From Cohnella abietis (GTDB lineage: Bacteria; Bacillota; Bacilli; Paenibacillales; Paenibacillaceae): a stretch of DNA of 64,000 nucleotides. The notes under the pieces are model-generated. The model saw nothing but the letters and a program-made list of their open reading frames with translations, made no database searches and was not told the DNA's origin. The translations under genes and the position numbers were made by a program. The first letter of the stretch is position 1; each line of letters opens with the position of its first letter. The stretch lies in NCBI RefSeq assembly GCF_004295585.1, contig NZ_AP019400.1, forward strand, positions 372,001-436,000, written 5' to 3'. Positions 27,362 through 36,150 of the stretch are shown piece after piece.

Positions 27362-27912
27362 AACATATCCTCCTGCCATTGCTCCATTTTTTTCTTAACC
27401 TTTTCCTTAATCCTGTTTACTCTCTTCTTGGCGGCTTCAGGTTTGCACCCCATAATTTCACCCAACTCTTCGTAGGTCCGTTCCTCAAAAATACGAAGTA
27501 TGAGTAAGGAACGGTTGTCTGGAGACAGCGCAGTCAATGCAAACCCTAATTGCGGACTGAATAGTCGCTTATCCATGGCCTGCTCTGGACCTTCTGTGGT
27601 CACTTCAGGACTAAACAATCTTGGCAGCAGAAGACGTTGATATTTTCGCTTACGTAGCAGGTTTAGACAATGACGATATGCAATTTTGTATAACCATGAA
27701 GAGAAATTAACGGTGTGCTTGTATTGCATAATGGACTCGAAAGCTTTAATAAAAATATCTTGGACGGCATCTTCCGCATCCTGTCGATTTCCTAATATCC
27801 GCAAGCAATATCGGTAAATCGGTTGCTGATAATTCTTAACGACCTCAGCATATTGAATGGCGTGACCGTTCTGTATCTGAGCAATTAATTGTTCTATTTT
27901 GTGGTCTTCCGA
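27322..27912 (-). CDS. ECF-type RNA polymerase sigma factor, start codon unclear
   Basis: Sigma-70 family ECF factor. Region 2 (GNRQDAEDAVQDIFIKAFES, FSSWLYKIAYRHCLNLLR) and region 4 (RIFEERTYEELGEIMGCKPE) are intact. The first usual start in frame is TTG 27804, but that lies inside region 2; sequence homologous to region 2.1 (YAEVVKNYQQPIYRYC) continues 36 codons further. At the spot where a start is expected, 6 nt after AGGGAGGAG, the codon is TCG (27912-27910), one base from TTG. No other start exists before a TGA. I give the extended frame. Either the start was lost by mutation, a base error exists, or an unusual start is used. Confidence 0.8.
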   Translation of the reverse strand, partial: SEDHKIEQLIAQIQNGHAIQYAEVVKNYQQPIYRYCLRILGNRQDAEDAVQDIFIKAFESIMQYKHTVNFSSWLYKIAYRHCLNLLRKRKYQRLLLPRLFSPEVTTEGPEQAMDKRLFSPQLGFALTALSPDNRSLLILRIFEERTYEELGEIMGCKPEAAKKRVNRIKEKVKKKMEQWQEDMLWDEEKEPIQLKT

Positions 27913-28009
27913 TGAGTTCTCCTCCCTTCATGAATTCTGCTTTCTAATCTATATAACACATGGGATCAGCCAAACGGGACATTCTCTGAATTCGCTTACG
28001 GAAAAAAGT

Positions 28010-28072
28010 AAGAGCAAGCAGGATTCAGCCGCAGCGTGGTTACTCGCTACTCGGCTTCTCTTGCTTGCTCTT
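28010..28072. repeat. 63-bp palindromic element, copy 2 (acts as terminator)
   Basis: Near copy of the element at 26250: same length, five differences. One pair of differences (G to A in the left arm, C to T at the matching place in the right arm) keeps the stem paired. It lies 15 bp beyond the 3' end of the leftward CBM gene. Confidence 0.85.
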
Positions 28073-28087
28073 ACATTTCTATTATTT

Positions 28088-28702
28088 CTACTCTTTAAGA
28101 ACAAATTCGAGATAGGCGTAATTCATCTGTCCTTGCTCTACGGTGTGAATAGTGAGAACCTGGGTTCCTTGCTTGAGTTGCAGGTCGACCAGTCCCTTCG
28201 CGATGTTCCAATGGTGCCATTGGCGCCACTCTATCTCGTCATCATCGCGGTAAGTAGATAGTATGGGAAGCGGGCCAGTAACGTCTTGGTCGTTAACAGA
28301 CAGTGAGATCGCACCGCCTTTATTCGAAGTGTACAGAAGATTAACAGTATATATGCCGTCCTGCGCAACCTCGACTGTATATTTCAACCATTCTCCGGGC
28401 TCTGTCCAACCGACATATGGGATTCCTAGCTCAGGCTGGACGAGGTTAAAGGAGCTGTCATCTATACCATTCGGCTTCGTATAAGAGATATCTACGCTTT
28501 CATCTTTCCGGAACTCGTTTAAGTAAGTACCATCAAGGGGATTGAGCATGCCGCTACCCTGATTTTGCTCAATTGTATCGTGATAAGCGATGCCTTCTCC
28601 CCCGAAATCGTAATAGGCGCACATTAGTGTGCCAGGAATACTCTGCGGACCTCCCGAATATTTCGAATCCTTGTAGGGCTGTCCCTTATAATTTGTCGTC
28701 AA
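28088..28702 (-). CDS. Stand-alone CBM6/35-like carbohydrate-binding protein
   Basis: A 204-aa protein that is almost entirely one carbohydrate-binding module: PGTLMCAYYDFGGEG, VGWTEPGEWLKYTVEV, and TIHTVEQGQMNYAYLEF follow the CBM6/CBM35 beta-sandwich pattern. There is no signal peptide and no catalytic domain, which is unusual since such modules normally ride on secreted hydrolases. The TTG start lies 8 nt after AAAGGAG. It may be a cytoplasmic remnant of a glycosidase, or act with another protein; this is unclear. Confidence 0.75.
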   Translation of the reverse strand: MTTNYKGQPYKDSKYSGGPQSIPGTLMCAYYDFGGEGIAYHDTIEQNQGSGMLNPLDGTYLNEFRKDESVDISYTKPNGIDDSSFNLVQPELGIPYVGWTEPGEWLKYTVEVAQDGIYTVNLLYTSNKGGAISLSVNDQDVTGPLPILSTYRDDDEIEWRQWHHWNIAKGLVDLQLKQGTQVLTIHTVEQGQMNYAYLEFVLKE

Positions 28703-28897
28703 TGCGATCGCTCCTTTGGAATAATCGGCATCGTTGGGTGATTGCCGTGTAAGCTACGTATCTACTTTTTAGTCTACTTTGCTTCAGTGCAGATGTCCAT
28801 TTCATTTGAATGTATTAACTCATTAAGAAGTGGGGGTAACACTACTTATTTTTACTTTTTTAACCAGTTTACCTACGTGGTAATAATATTTTGGTAA

Positions 28898-29839
<942 letters not shown>

Positions 29840-29934
29840 AAACGAAACTTTCCATGTCGCCACACGTCTATAGAACCATCAGAAATTATCCAAATAATTC
29901 CTAAACAGGATGAATCGGAAGGTGGTTTTTATTG

Positions 29935-31269
29935 ATGTATCGTTATGCCCCAAGTGAAGGCGTAGCTAGACTGCTTCGAAGCACCGTTGTTATTGTTCTT
30001 CTGTTAGCTATGGTTTGGGTGACCTTGCCGTTAACTGTAGCTAATGCGGAGAAACCCGTCGTATCGTCTAAGGGCTCGTCATCAAGCTACACTATTCAGG
30101 CTCCTGAAGTTACACCCAAGTGGACTGCCGTTGTAGATACAGTCGATGAAGGAGCAACGCTTGCGGAAGATGGCCTCGTTTTTGCCTTCTCAGGCAAAAA
30201 ATTGATTGCAATCAACGCTACCACGGGAAAGGTTCTTTATCGTTATGGTAGCAAGCTGAAACCAACCGTCTCTTATCAAAAGGGAATCGTATATGGCGCA
30301 ACTGAGGATGGGAAGGTGTATGCTTTGGATGCCAAAGCTGGTTCCACAAAGTGGCTATCCGTTTCTGGAATCGCTTCGAAAGGGAATCCTCTGCCCTTAG
30401 GAGATACAGTCTACGTCACTAAGGATAACCAGACCTATGCATTAGAGGCAGCGACAGGTAAGGTTCTGTGGAAATCTGAGGAGCCGCAAGCGGATGGAGC
30501 GGGAATCATCAGTGAGGAAAATAACGGGATTGTGTACCAGGTGTTTTCGGTCCAGGGAGCGCTTAGCTCTACTCAATTGGACGCCTTTGATAAGAAGACG
30601 GGCAAGAAGCTATGGGGACATTTTGCCCAAAGTGCGCCGTTAACCATTCGGAATGGAATCGTGTATTCCGTGGCCGACTCCTATCAGATTCCGGACGCTG
30701 GTGATCCCAATCGTAATATTACCATTAACGCGTACAACAACAAGACCGGGGAACTGAAAGAGTCGAGAGTGTATTCCTGGTCCTTGTCTGGCCAGCCTCC
30801 CTACAGTCCTTGGAGCGGTTCCACGGTATTGAATGGAAACGATTTGTACATCGCTACCGACAGTAATGTAGTGAAGTACGATTTTAATGCTTACGAAAAA
30901 GGCGGCAAACCACTTAAGCAGTGGGTTAAGCCTTCAAGCACAGAAATCACAGGCTCCGTATATAGCGAGAGGCTGTTCCTTGTTGATCAGAGCTCCGGCA
31001 TTGTACAAGGACTGAAGCTATCAACTGGTCGATTGGTAGGGTGGTCGACAGATAACCCCGCAGTACAGACGGACATTTATGGAAATGGTGTGTTTATCGG
31101 TCAAAGCGACGGTGTTTTTCATGGTTATAATCTACAGACCGGGAAGCCGATATTCACTGTTCATACCGGCTCGCGGCAATACGGTCAGACGCTCAAAAGC
31201 GGAAGCACCCTTATTATTCAGACAGCAGGCAAGCTAACAGGGGTAACCATTCCAAAGTCTATATTGTAA
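29935..31269 (+). CDS. Exported PQQ-type beta-propeller protein
   Basis: A 444-aa secreted protein with signal peptide (ending ANA, about residue 38) and seven or so propeller blades of the PQQ-binding-like kind: AIDA/AIN..TGK.LYRYG, VYALDAKAGSTKWL, TYALEAATGKVLW, AFDKKTGKKLWG, AYNNKTGEL and GYNLQTGKPIF. The A-x-D/N-x-x-T-G-K-x-L-W pattern is typical of BamB and of dehydrogenase propellers, but catalytic residues are not evident; a scaffold role is more likely. ATG 29935 and TTG 29932 both fit GGTGG. Only 6 bp separate its stop from the converging gene. Confidence 0.83.
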   Translation: MYRYAPSEGVARLLRSTVVIVLLLAMVWVTLPLTVANAEKPVVSSKGSSSSYTIQAPEVTPKWTAVVDTVDEGATLAEDGLVFAFSGKKLIAINATTGKVLYRYGSKLKPTVSYQKGIVYGATEDGKVYALDAKAGSTKWLSVSGIASKGNPLPLGDTVYVTKDNQTYALEAATGKVLWKSEEPQADGAGIISEENNGIVYQVFSVQGALSSTQLDAFDKKTGKKLWGHFAQSAPLTIRNGIVYSVADSYQIPDAGDPNRNITINAYNNKTGELKESRVYSWSLSGQPPYSPWSGSTVLNGNDLYIATDSNVVKYDFNAYEKGGKPLKQWVKPSSTEITGSVYSERLFLVDQSSGIVQGLKLSTGRLVGWSTDNPAVQTDIYGNGVFIGQSDGVFHGYNLQTGKPIFTVHTGSRQYGQTLKSGSTLIIQTAGKLTGVTIPKSIL

Positions 31270-31275
31270 AGTGGT

Positions 31276-32255
31276 TTATACCATATCGACCGCATGTGTG
31301 ACTCGATTTCTTCCATTGGTCTTAGAGAAATAGAGCGCTTGGTCGGCCTTGCTGATCAAGGTTTGATCCGTATCCTCTGACTTAAACGTCGCGATGCCGA
31401 TGCTCGTCGTAATACTGAGGTCTCCCATAGGTGTGGCTTCGATCTTGGCACGGTAACGCTCCGCAATAAGCTTAGCATTCTCTTCGGTCGTATTTGGAAG
31501 GATAAGCACGAACTCTTCTCCACCGTACCGAGCAACGATATCGACTTCCCTCGATTCGGCCTTAAGCAATTGAGCTAGCCCATGTAGAACCAGATCACCG
31601 ACAGGATGTCCATAGGTATCGTTAATGAGTTTAAAGCGATCAATATCGATAATGAAGAGGGAAAAAGGTAATTGCGATAGCTGGAATAAGGCGATGTTAG
31701 CTAACAAGCTCTCTTGGAAAAATCGGCGGTTGTTCAGTCCGGTTAAGGCATCAGTTAATGCCATCGTCTCCAACTGGTGATTGACGTTGATGAGCTCCTG
31801 CTGCTTGATCTCGTATTCCTGGTGCAGGAGCTCAAGCTTTTTATTCGCTTCGTTCGTCGCTTGATAGAGCTCCTCCAGCTTTTTTTTCGTCTGGAGGATG
31901 TCTTTCTCGTGTTCTAGCCGCTTGCGCATTTCAACAACTACGCAATCCAAATAAATCTCACCGTCACGCTCCTGCCGAATTCCGTTAAGAAGCACGGGCA
32001 CGTCTAGCTGGGTGCTTGCGCGAAATGAGAGGTAGATCTCGTTCACATGCCCGTATAGCTGAATGAACGGGTAAAAATAGGTATGGAAAAACAGCTTGTT
32101 AGTGACGGACATGAAGGATTCTATATGCTTGCCGAGCATATCGTCCCTTTCGTAGGCAAGCATAGTTGCTAGAGTCCGATTGGCGGATTGTATGATCCCC
32201 GCGTACCCGAGGTGGAGAAGTACCCGCAGGGAGCGTAATCTAATTGGGTATTCAT
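31276..32255 (-). pseudogene. PAS-GGDEF diguanylate cyclase, frameshifted in the PAS domain
   Basis: Reading leftward from ATG 32255 (GAGAGG 9 nt upstream) the protein starts MNTQLDYAPCGYFSTS, a PAS start, then between about 32194 and 32215 the frame shifts and the PAS continues as GYAGIIQSANRTLATMLAYE. The rest is intact in the second frame: a coiled coil (about 85-140) and a GGDEF domain with GGEEF preceded five residues earlier by the RxxD inhibitory site (REVD). The shift lies near GGG and GGGG runs, so base error or recent mutation is possible. It lies 28 bp after the RsbQ-type gene, its presumed partner. Confidence 0.8.
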
Positions 32256-32283
32256 GAAAGACTGCCTCTCTCCTGATCCTAAC

Positions 32284-33090
32284 TTAATGGCTGGCTAAAT
32301 AGCTCTTGATTAAATCCGTCGTTTCATCGGGATGGCTGAGCTGTGGGTAATGGCCTTTGGCATTCATCAGTTTCAGTGTGCTATCCTTCAGATGAGCATG
32401 CAAGTAGTTGCCCACTTCAATTGGAGCGATGCTATCATCTGAGCATTGCAGAATAAGCGATGGAACCGACACAGCATCGAGATCCCTGCGACAATCGGAC
32501 ATGAAGGTGACCTCTGCGAATTGCCTAGCGATATGAGGGTCTCTGGAACAGAAGCTTTTTTCCAGCTCGTCCGATAGCTCCCGACGCTCAGAGTTCTGCA
32601 TCGCAATGGGTGCCAGATAGCTGGCCCAGCCGATGAAATTCATCTGCATCATTGTGAGTAATTCATCAATTTCTTCTCTATTGAAACCCCCGAAGTAGTC
32701 AGGGAGATCGTTAATATAGCGAGGAGAAGGTCCAAGCATGACAAGGCGTTCGAAGTATTTGGGATCGCGGTTCGAAGCTAGTAATCCAATCATACTGCTG
32801 ACCGAATGGCCGACGAATATCGCATTCCTTAATTCTAGCGTCTCCATGATCTCGAGCACGTCTTGGGCATATCCTTGTAGATCGTTGTATTTTTCCGCAT
32901 CGTAGTAGTCAAGCTGTGATCCTCCGGAACCAACATAGTCAAATAGAATGACACGATAGTCGTTCTCGAAGCTGGGGACGATGTAACGCCACATGTCTTG
33001 GTCGCAACCGAATCCATGCGCGAATACGATGGGCCGGGTGCCTCTGCCGGATATTTTAACATTATTGCGTTCCAGAATGTTGATCGTCAT
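32284..33090 (-). CDS. rsbQ: RsbQ-type alpha/beta hydrolase signalling protein
   Basis: A 268-aa alpha/beta hydrolase closely resembling Bacillus subtilis RsbQ (269 aa), which with the PAS domain of RsbP senses energy stress. Catalytic residues fall at the same numbers: Ser96 (GHSVSS), Asp219 (CSDDSIAP) and His247 (GHYPQLSHP). Also shared: GFGCDQ, ILFDYVGSG and CSRDPHIARQFAE. RsbQ is thought to make a small ligand for its partner PAS domain. Here the next gene encodes a PAS-GGDEF protein, so output would be cyclic di-GMP and not a phosphatase. ATG 33090 follows GAGAGGGG; an upstream extension to 33162 is not supported. Confidence 0.92.
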   Translation of the reverse strand: MTINILERNNVKISGRGTRPIVFAHGFGCDQDMWRYIVPSFENDYRVILFDYVGSGGSQLDYYDAEKYNDLQGYAQDVLEIMETLELRNAIFVGHSVSSMIGLLASNRDPKYFERLVMLGPSPRYINDLPDYFGGFNREEIDELLTMMQMNFIGWASYLAPIAMQNSERRELSDELEKSFCSRDPHIARQFAEVTFMSDCRRDLDAVSVPSLILQCSDDSIAPIEVGNYLHAHLKDSTLKLMNAKGHYPQLSHPDETTDLIKSYLASH

Positions 33091-33222
33091 GGATAGTCCC
33101 CTCTCTAATAAAAGCTTGTAGGTTATTGAGATTATTATATTCGATAAAAGTCGACAAAGCATCAGCCTGCTAATCTAGTGTTATAATTACGCTATACTGA
33201 CAGAGTTAGAAGGGTGATAGCG

Positions 33223-34794
33223 ATGAGCGTAATTCGTTTGGAGAACGTCACTAAGAAATATGAAGATGCTATGATTTTTCGCGATATTTATTTTCGGCTT
33301 AGCCAAGGTGAGCGTGTTGGGCTAATTGGACGGAACGGCGCCGGTAAATCGACGGTGTTCAAGCTAATAATGGGCAAAGATGAGCCAACCTCGGGGAAAG
33401 TGGAAATAGATCCGCAGGTTAAAATAGGGTATTTCTCACAGTTCTCGGAAATGCGAGGAAGCCTGTCCGTTCAGCAAGAGCTAGAAATGTGCTTTGAGCA
33501 GGTTGCTCTTATTGAACGGGAGCTACAGGAGGTTGGGGAAAAGCTTGGTACGGTTACCGATGACGGCGAAATGGATAGGCTGCTCACGAGACAGGCGGAG
33601 CTATTCGAACAGATGGAGCATTTGGACGGTTGGAATGTATCCGTTGAGATTAATACAGTGCTTACGAAGCTTGGCTTCAACGAAAGGTCACGCAATCAAC
33701 CGATAGACGAGCTGTCGGGAGGCTGGAGAAACCGTGCTGCTCTTGCGAAAATGCTGATCGAGCTCCCAGATGTCGTCTTGCTCGATGAACCGACGAACTA
33801 CTTGGATATCGAAGGTATAGCGTGGTTGGAGCAGTGGCTGTATCGGTTCAAGGGTGCGATGATTCTGGTGTCACATGACCGGCAATTCATCGACAAAGTG
33901 GTCACGCGGACGATTGAGATTGAGAATTATCATTTTCAGGAGTACGAAGGGAACTACACCGATTACATCCGCAAGAAGAAGATGCGCAAGAAGGAGCTGG
34001 ACCGCCAGTTCGAGTGGGAGGAGGAGCTTCTCCTCATGGAGTCCGAAGCGATAGATAGCCGCGCAAGCAGGAAAAACTCTAAGGATCGGCTGTCCCGTCA
34101 ATTGGCTGATAACAAGAAGCGTATTGAGCCGCACCCTGTAAACGTGCTGATCACCGACATTTACGAGAGACTGCGTTTTCCGGATAAGCTGTGTGAAGTT
34201 AAGAGTATCGGGCAGACCTATGACGATCGGAAAATTTTCGAGAATATTAGCTTCGATATTCAGAAGGAAGATCGTTTGGTCATTGCGGGTCCGAACGGAA
34301 GCGGGAAATCGACGCTCATTAAGGTGCTAACGGGACAGGAGAAGCCTGAAGCCGGTGAGGTAGTCTGGGAGAAGGGCGTTAGCTACGCGTATTTCAACCG
34401 AATGTGGGAGGAGCTTAATCCTAAGGATACCGTTAGCCATGCGGTAAATACTTACGGATTGGGCTTGGACGCTCCGCGGAAAAAGGTAAACAAATTCCTA
34501 TCGATGCTGCAATTTTCGGAGGCGGATTTAAGCAAGTTTATCGGGAATCTGTCCGGTGGGCAGAAGGCCCGGGTTGCGCTCGCTAAATGTCTTCTTTCAG
34601 GCGCTGCCGTCATCATATTGGATGAGCCGACTAACCATCTGGATCTCACCAGTATTCAAGTTATGGAGCAGGCGCTGATTCATTTTCCGGGGGCAGTCAT
34701 TACAGTTAGCCATGATCGTTTCTTCATCGACAAGATCGGGACGAAAATGCTGACCTTTGACCCGGTAACGGGGATAAGCGAGCAGAGTCTGTAG
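33223..34794 (+). CDS. ABC-F family ATPase
   Basis: A 523-aa soluble protein with two ATPase domains and no membrane part. Walker A: GRNGAGKST (37-45) and GPNGSGKST (about 356-364). Signatures: LSGGWRN (about 164) and LSGGQKA (about 442). Walker B: LLDEPTNYLD and ILDEPTNHLD. Between them lies a charged helical linker (about 240-320, KKKMRKKELDRQFEWEEE), the part that enters the ribosomal E site in ABC-F translation and resistance factors. Whether this is a housekeeping factor or an antibiotic-resistance protein cannot be told. ATG 33223 was chosen over GTG 33214 because AGGGTG precedes it. Confidence 0.92.
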   Translation: MSVIRLENVTKKYEDAMIFRDIYFRLSQGERVGLIGRNGAGKSTVFKLIMGKDEPTSGKVEIDPQVKIGYFSQFSEMRGSLSVQQELEMCFEQVALIERELQEVGEKLGTVTDDGEMDRLLTRQAELFEQMEHLDGWNVSVEINTVLTKLGFNERSRNQPIDELSGGWRNRAALAKMLIELPDVVLLDEPTNYLDIEGIAWLEQWLYRFKGAMILVSHDRQFIDKVVTRTIEIENYHFQEYEGNYTDYIRKKKMRKKELDRQFEWEEELLLMESEAIDSRASRKNSKDRLSRQLADNKKRIEPHPVNVLITDIYERLRFPDKLCEVKSIGQTYDDRKIFENISFDIQKEDRLVIAGPNGSGKSTLIKVLTGQEKPEAGEVVWEKGVSYAYFNRMWEELNPKDTVSHAVNTYGLGLDAPRKKVNKFLSMLQFSEADLSKFIGNLSGGQKARVALAKCLLSGAAVIILDEPTNHLDLTSIQVMEQALIHFPGAVITVSHDRFFIDKIGTKMLTFDPVTGISEQSL

Positions 34795-34838
34795 TTGAAA
34801 GTTGGAAGGGAAGTCCCTTCAAGTTAATGAATGGAGCG

Positions 34839-34875
34839 AAACCCACCTTGGTCGGAAGACTAGGGTGGGTTTTTG
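34839..34875 (+). terminator. Terminator after the ABC-F gene
   Basis: Arms AAACCCACC (34839-34847) and GGTGGGTTT (34864-34872) followed by TT. A second small inverted repeat, GAAGGGA-AGTCCCTTC (around 34805-34820), lies just before. Confidence 0.85.
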
Positions 34876-34928
34876 TTGCTGGGATTAAGTGTAGGAGTTT
34901 ATCGTAGAATCGATATGGGAACATATGT

Positions 34929-34956
34929 TTGATTATGTAAATTGTAGTGATAAAAT
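34929..34956 (+). promoter_or_regulatory. Candidate promoter of the cupin gene
   Basis: TTGATT (34929-34934), 16 bp, TAAAAT (34951-34956), about 27 bp before the cupin start. Confidence 0.45.
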
Positions 34957-34982
34957 AGAAGTAAAAAGGAGGTAATGTTACT

Positions 34983-35441
34983 TTGGGAAATATCTATAAT
35001 ATCAACAATGTTCCGAGTGAGTTTATGAGTGATTTTCTTGGGAAAGCAAGCACACTGTATTTGGGAAACGCTGCTGGAAGTGAGAAGATATACGTCAACG
35101 TCGATAAAATTCAGCCTGGTTCGAAGAGCGCAAAGTATCATAGCCATTCCAAACAAGAGGAATTTTTCTTAATACTTAGCGGAAGTGGAACATTGAGAAA
35201 GAATGGGGAAGAGTATCAGGTTTCTCAAGGTGATTTCGTAGCCAAGCCAGCAGGGAAAGGGAACACACATCAATTTATTAATACAGGTAGTGATGTGCTC
35301 GAAATATTGGATATTGGCACGATTGAGAAGGGGGATGTTGTTCATTATCCGGACGAGAATATGTACTATTTAAGAGATCAAAATCTCATGTTCAATGGAC
35401 AAGATGCTGTAAGCGACTGGGACACAGAGCCTAACAAATAA
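34983..35441 (+). CDS. Cupin-domain protein
   Basis: A 152-aa single-cupin protein. Motif 1 is KYHSHSKQEEFFLILSGSG (two His and a Glu as metal ligands) and motif 2 is PAGKGNTHQFIN (His ligand), so a metal site is likely. It may be an isomerase, dioxygenase or sugar-binding protein; the sequence does not decide. The start is TTG 34983, 10 nt after AAAAGGAGG; a closer ATG at 34975 is out of frame. A 52-bp tandem array begins right after the stop. Confidence 0.83.
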   Translation: MGNIYNINNVPSEFMSDFLGKASTLYLGNAAGSEKIYVNVDKIQPGSKSAKYHSHSKQEEFFLILSGSGTLRKNGEEYQVSQGDFVAKPAGKGNTHQFINTGSDVLEILDIGTIEKGDVVHYPDENMYYLRDQNLMFNGQDAVSDWDTEPNK

Positions 35442-35447
35442 AGCGCG

Positions 35448-36143
35448 AAGCGGCGGAATGGTGGGGAATTAAGCGGAGCTGCCGACTAAATGGGCGTCCA
35501 CGGAGGCGGAATGGTGGTGAGATAGACGGAGAAGCCGACTAAATAGCGTCCGCGGAGACGGAATGACAAAGAGATAGGCGGAGATACCGACTAAATGGTG
35601 TCCACGGAGACGGAATGACGAAGAGATAGGCGGAGATACCGACTAAATGGTGTCCACGGAGACGGAATGACGAAGAGATAGGCGGAGAAGCCGACTAAAT
35701 GGTGTCCACGGATGCGGAATGGTGGGAAGATAGGCGGAGATACCGACTAAATAGCGTCGGCGGAGGCGGAATGGCGGGAAGATAGGCGGAGGTACCGACT
35801 AATTGGCGTCCACGGAGACGGAATGACGAAGAGATAGGCGGAGATACCGACTAAATGGTGTCCACGGAGACGGAATGACGAAGAGATAGGCGGAGAAGCC
35901 GACTAAATAGCGTCCGCGGAGACAGAATGGCGGGAAGATAGGCGGAGGAACCGACTAATTGGCGTCCATGGAGACGGAATGACGAAGAGATAGGCGGAGT
36001 TGCCGACTAAATAGCGTCCGCGGAGACAGAATGGTGGGAAGATAGGCGGAGCTGCCGACTAAATAGCGTCCGCGGATGCGGAATGGCGGGAAGATAGGCG
36101 GAGGAACCGACTAATTGGCATCAAAGGATGAAGATAGGCGAGG
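35448..36143. repeat. Tandem array A: about 13 copies of a 52-bp unit
   Basis: The anchor CGACTAAAT recurs at 35483, 35536, 35588, 35640, 35692, 35744, 35796, 35848, 35900, 35952, 36004, 36056 and 36108: steps of 53 once and then 52 each time. The unit is about CGACTAAATGGTGTCCACGG, then AGACGGAATGACGAAGAGAT, then AGGCGGAGATAC. Variation is limited to a few places: two bases in GAGnnnC, TGGTGTCCA versus TAGCGTCCG, and ATGACGAAGA versus ATGGCGGGAAGA, in mixed combinations. Flanking copies are degenerate. It is not coding (stop in every frame). It separates the cupin gene from the 3' end of the converging oxidoreductase gene. Confidence 0.95.
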
Positions 36144-36150
36144 TAGTGTG

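Noticed and set aside
32284..33162. Longer RsbQ start with a hydrophobic N-terminus
   Set aside because: The extension lacks a ribosome site, whereas ATG 33090 has GAGAGGGG and gives the length and residue numbering of known RsbQ.
33223..34794. Calling the ABC-F gene an antibiotic-resistance gene (vga/lsa type)
   Set aside because: The linker and domains are general for ABC-F; subfamily cannot be decided from sequence reading alone.
35448..36143. Possible CRISPR array
   Set aside because: Units are uniform over all 52 bp, with scattered shared variants and no conserved-repeat/unique-spacer alternation; no cas genes nearby.
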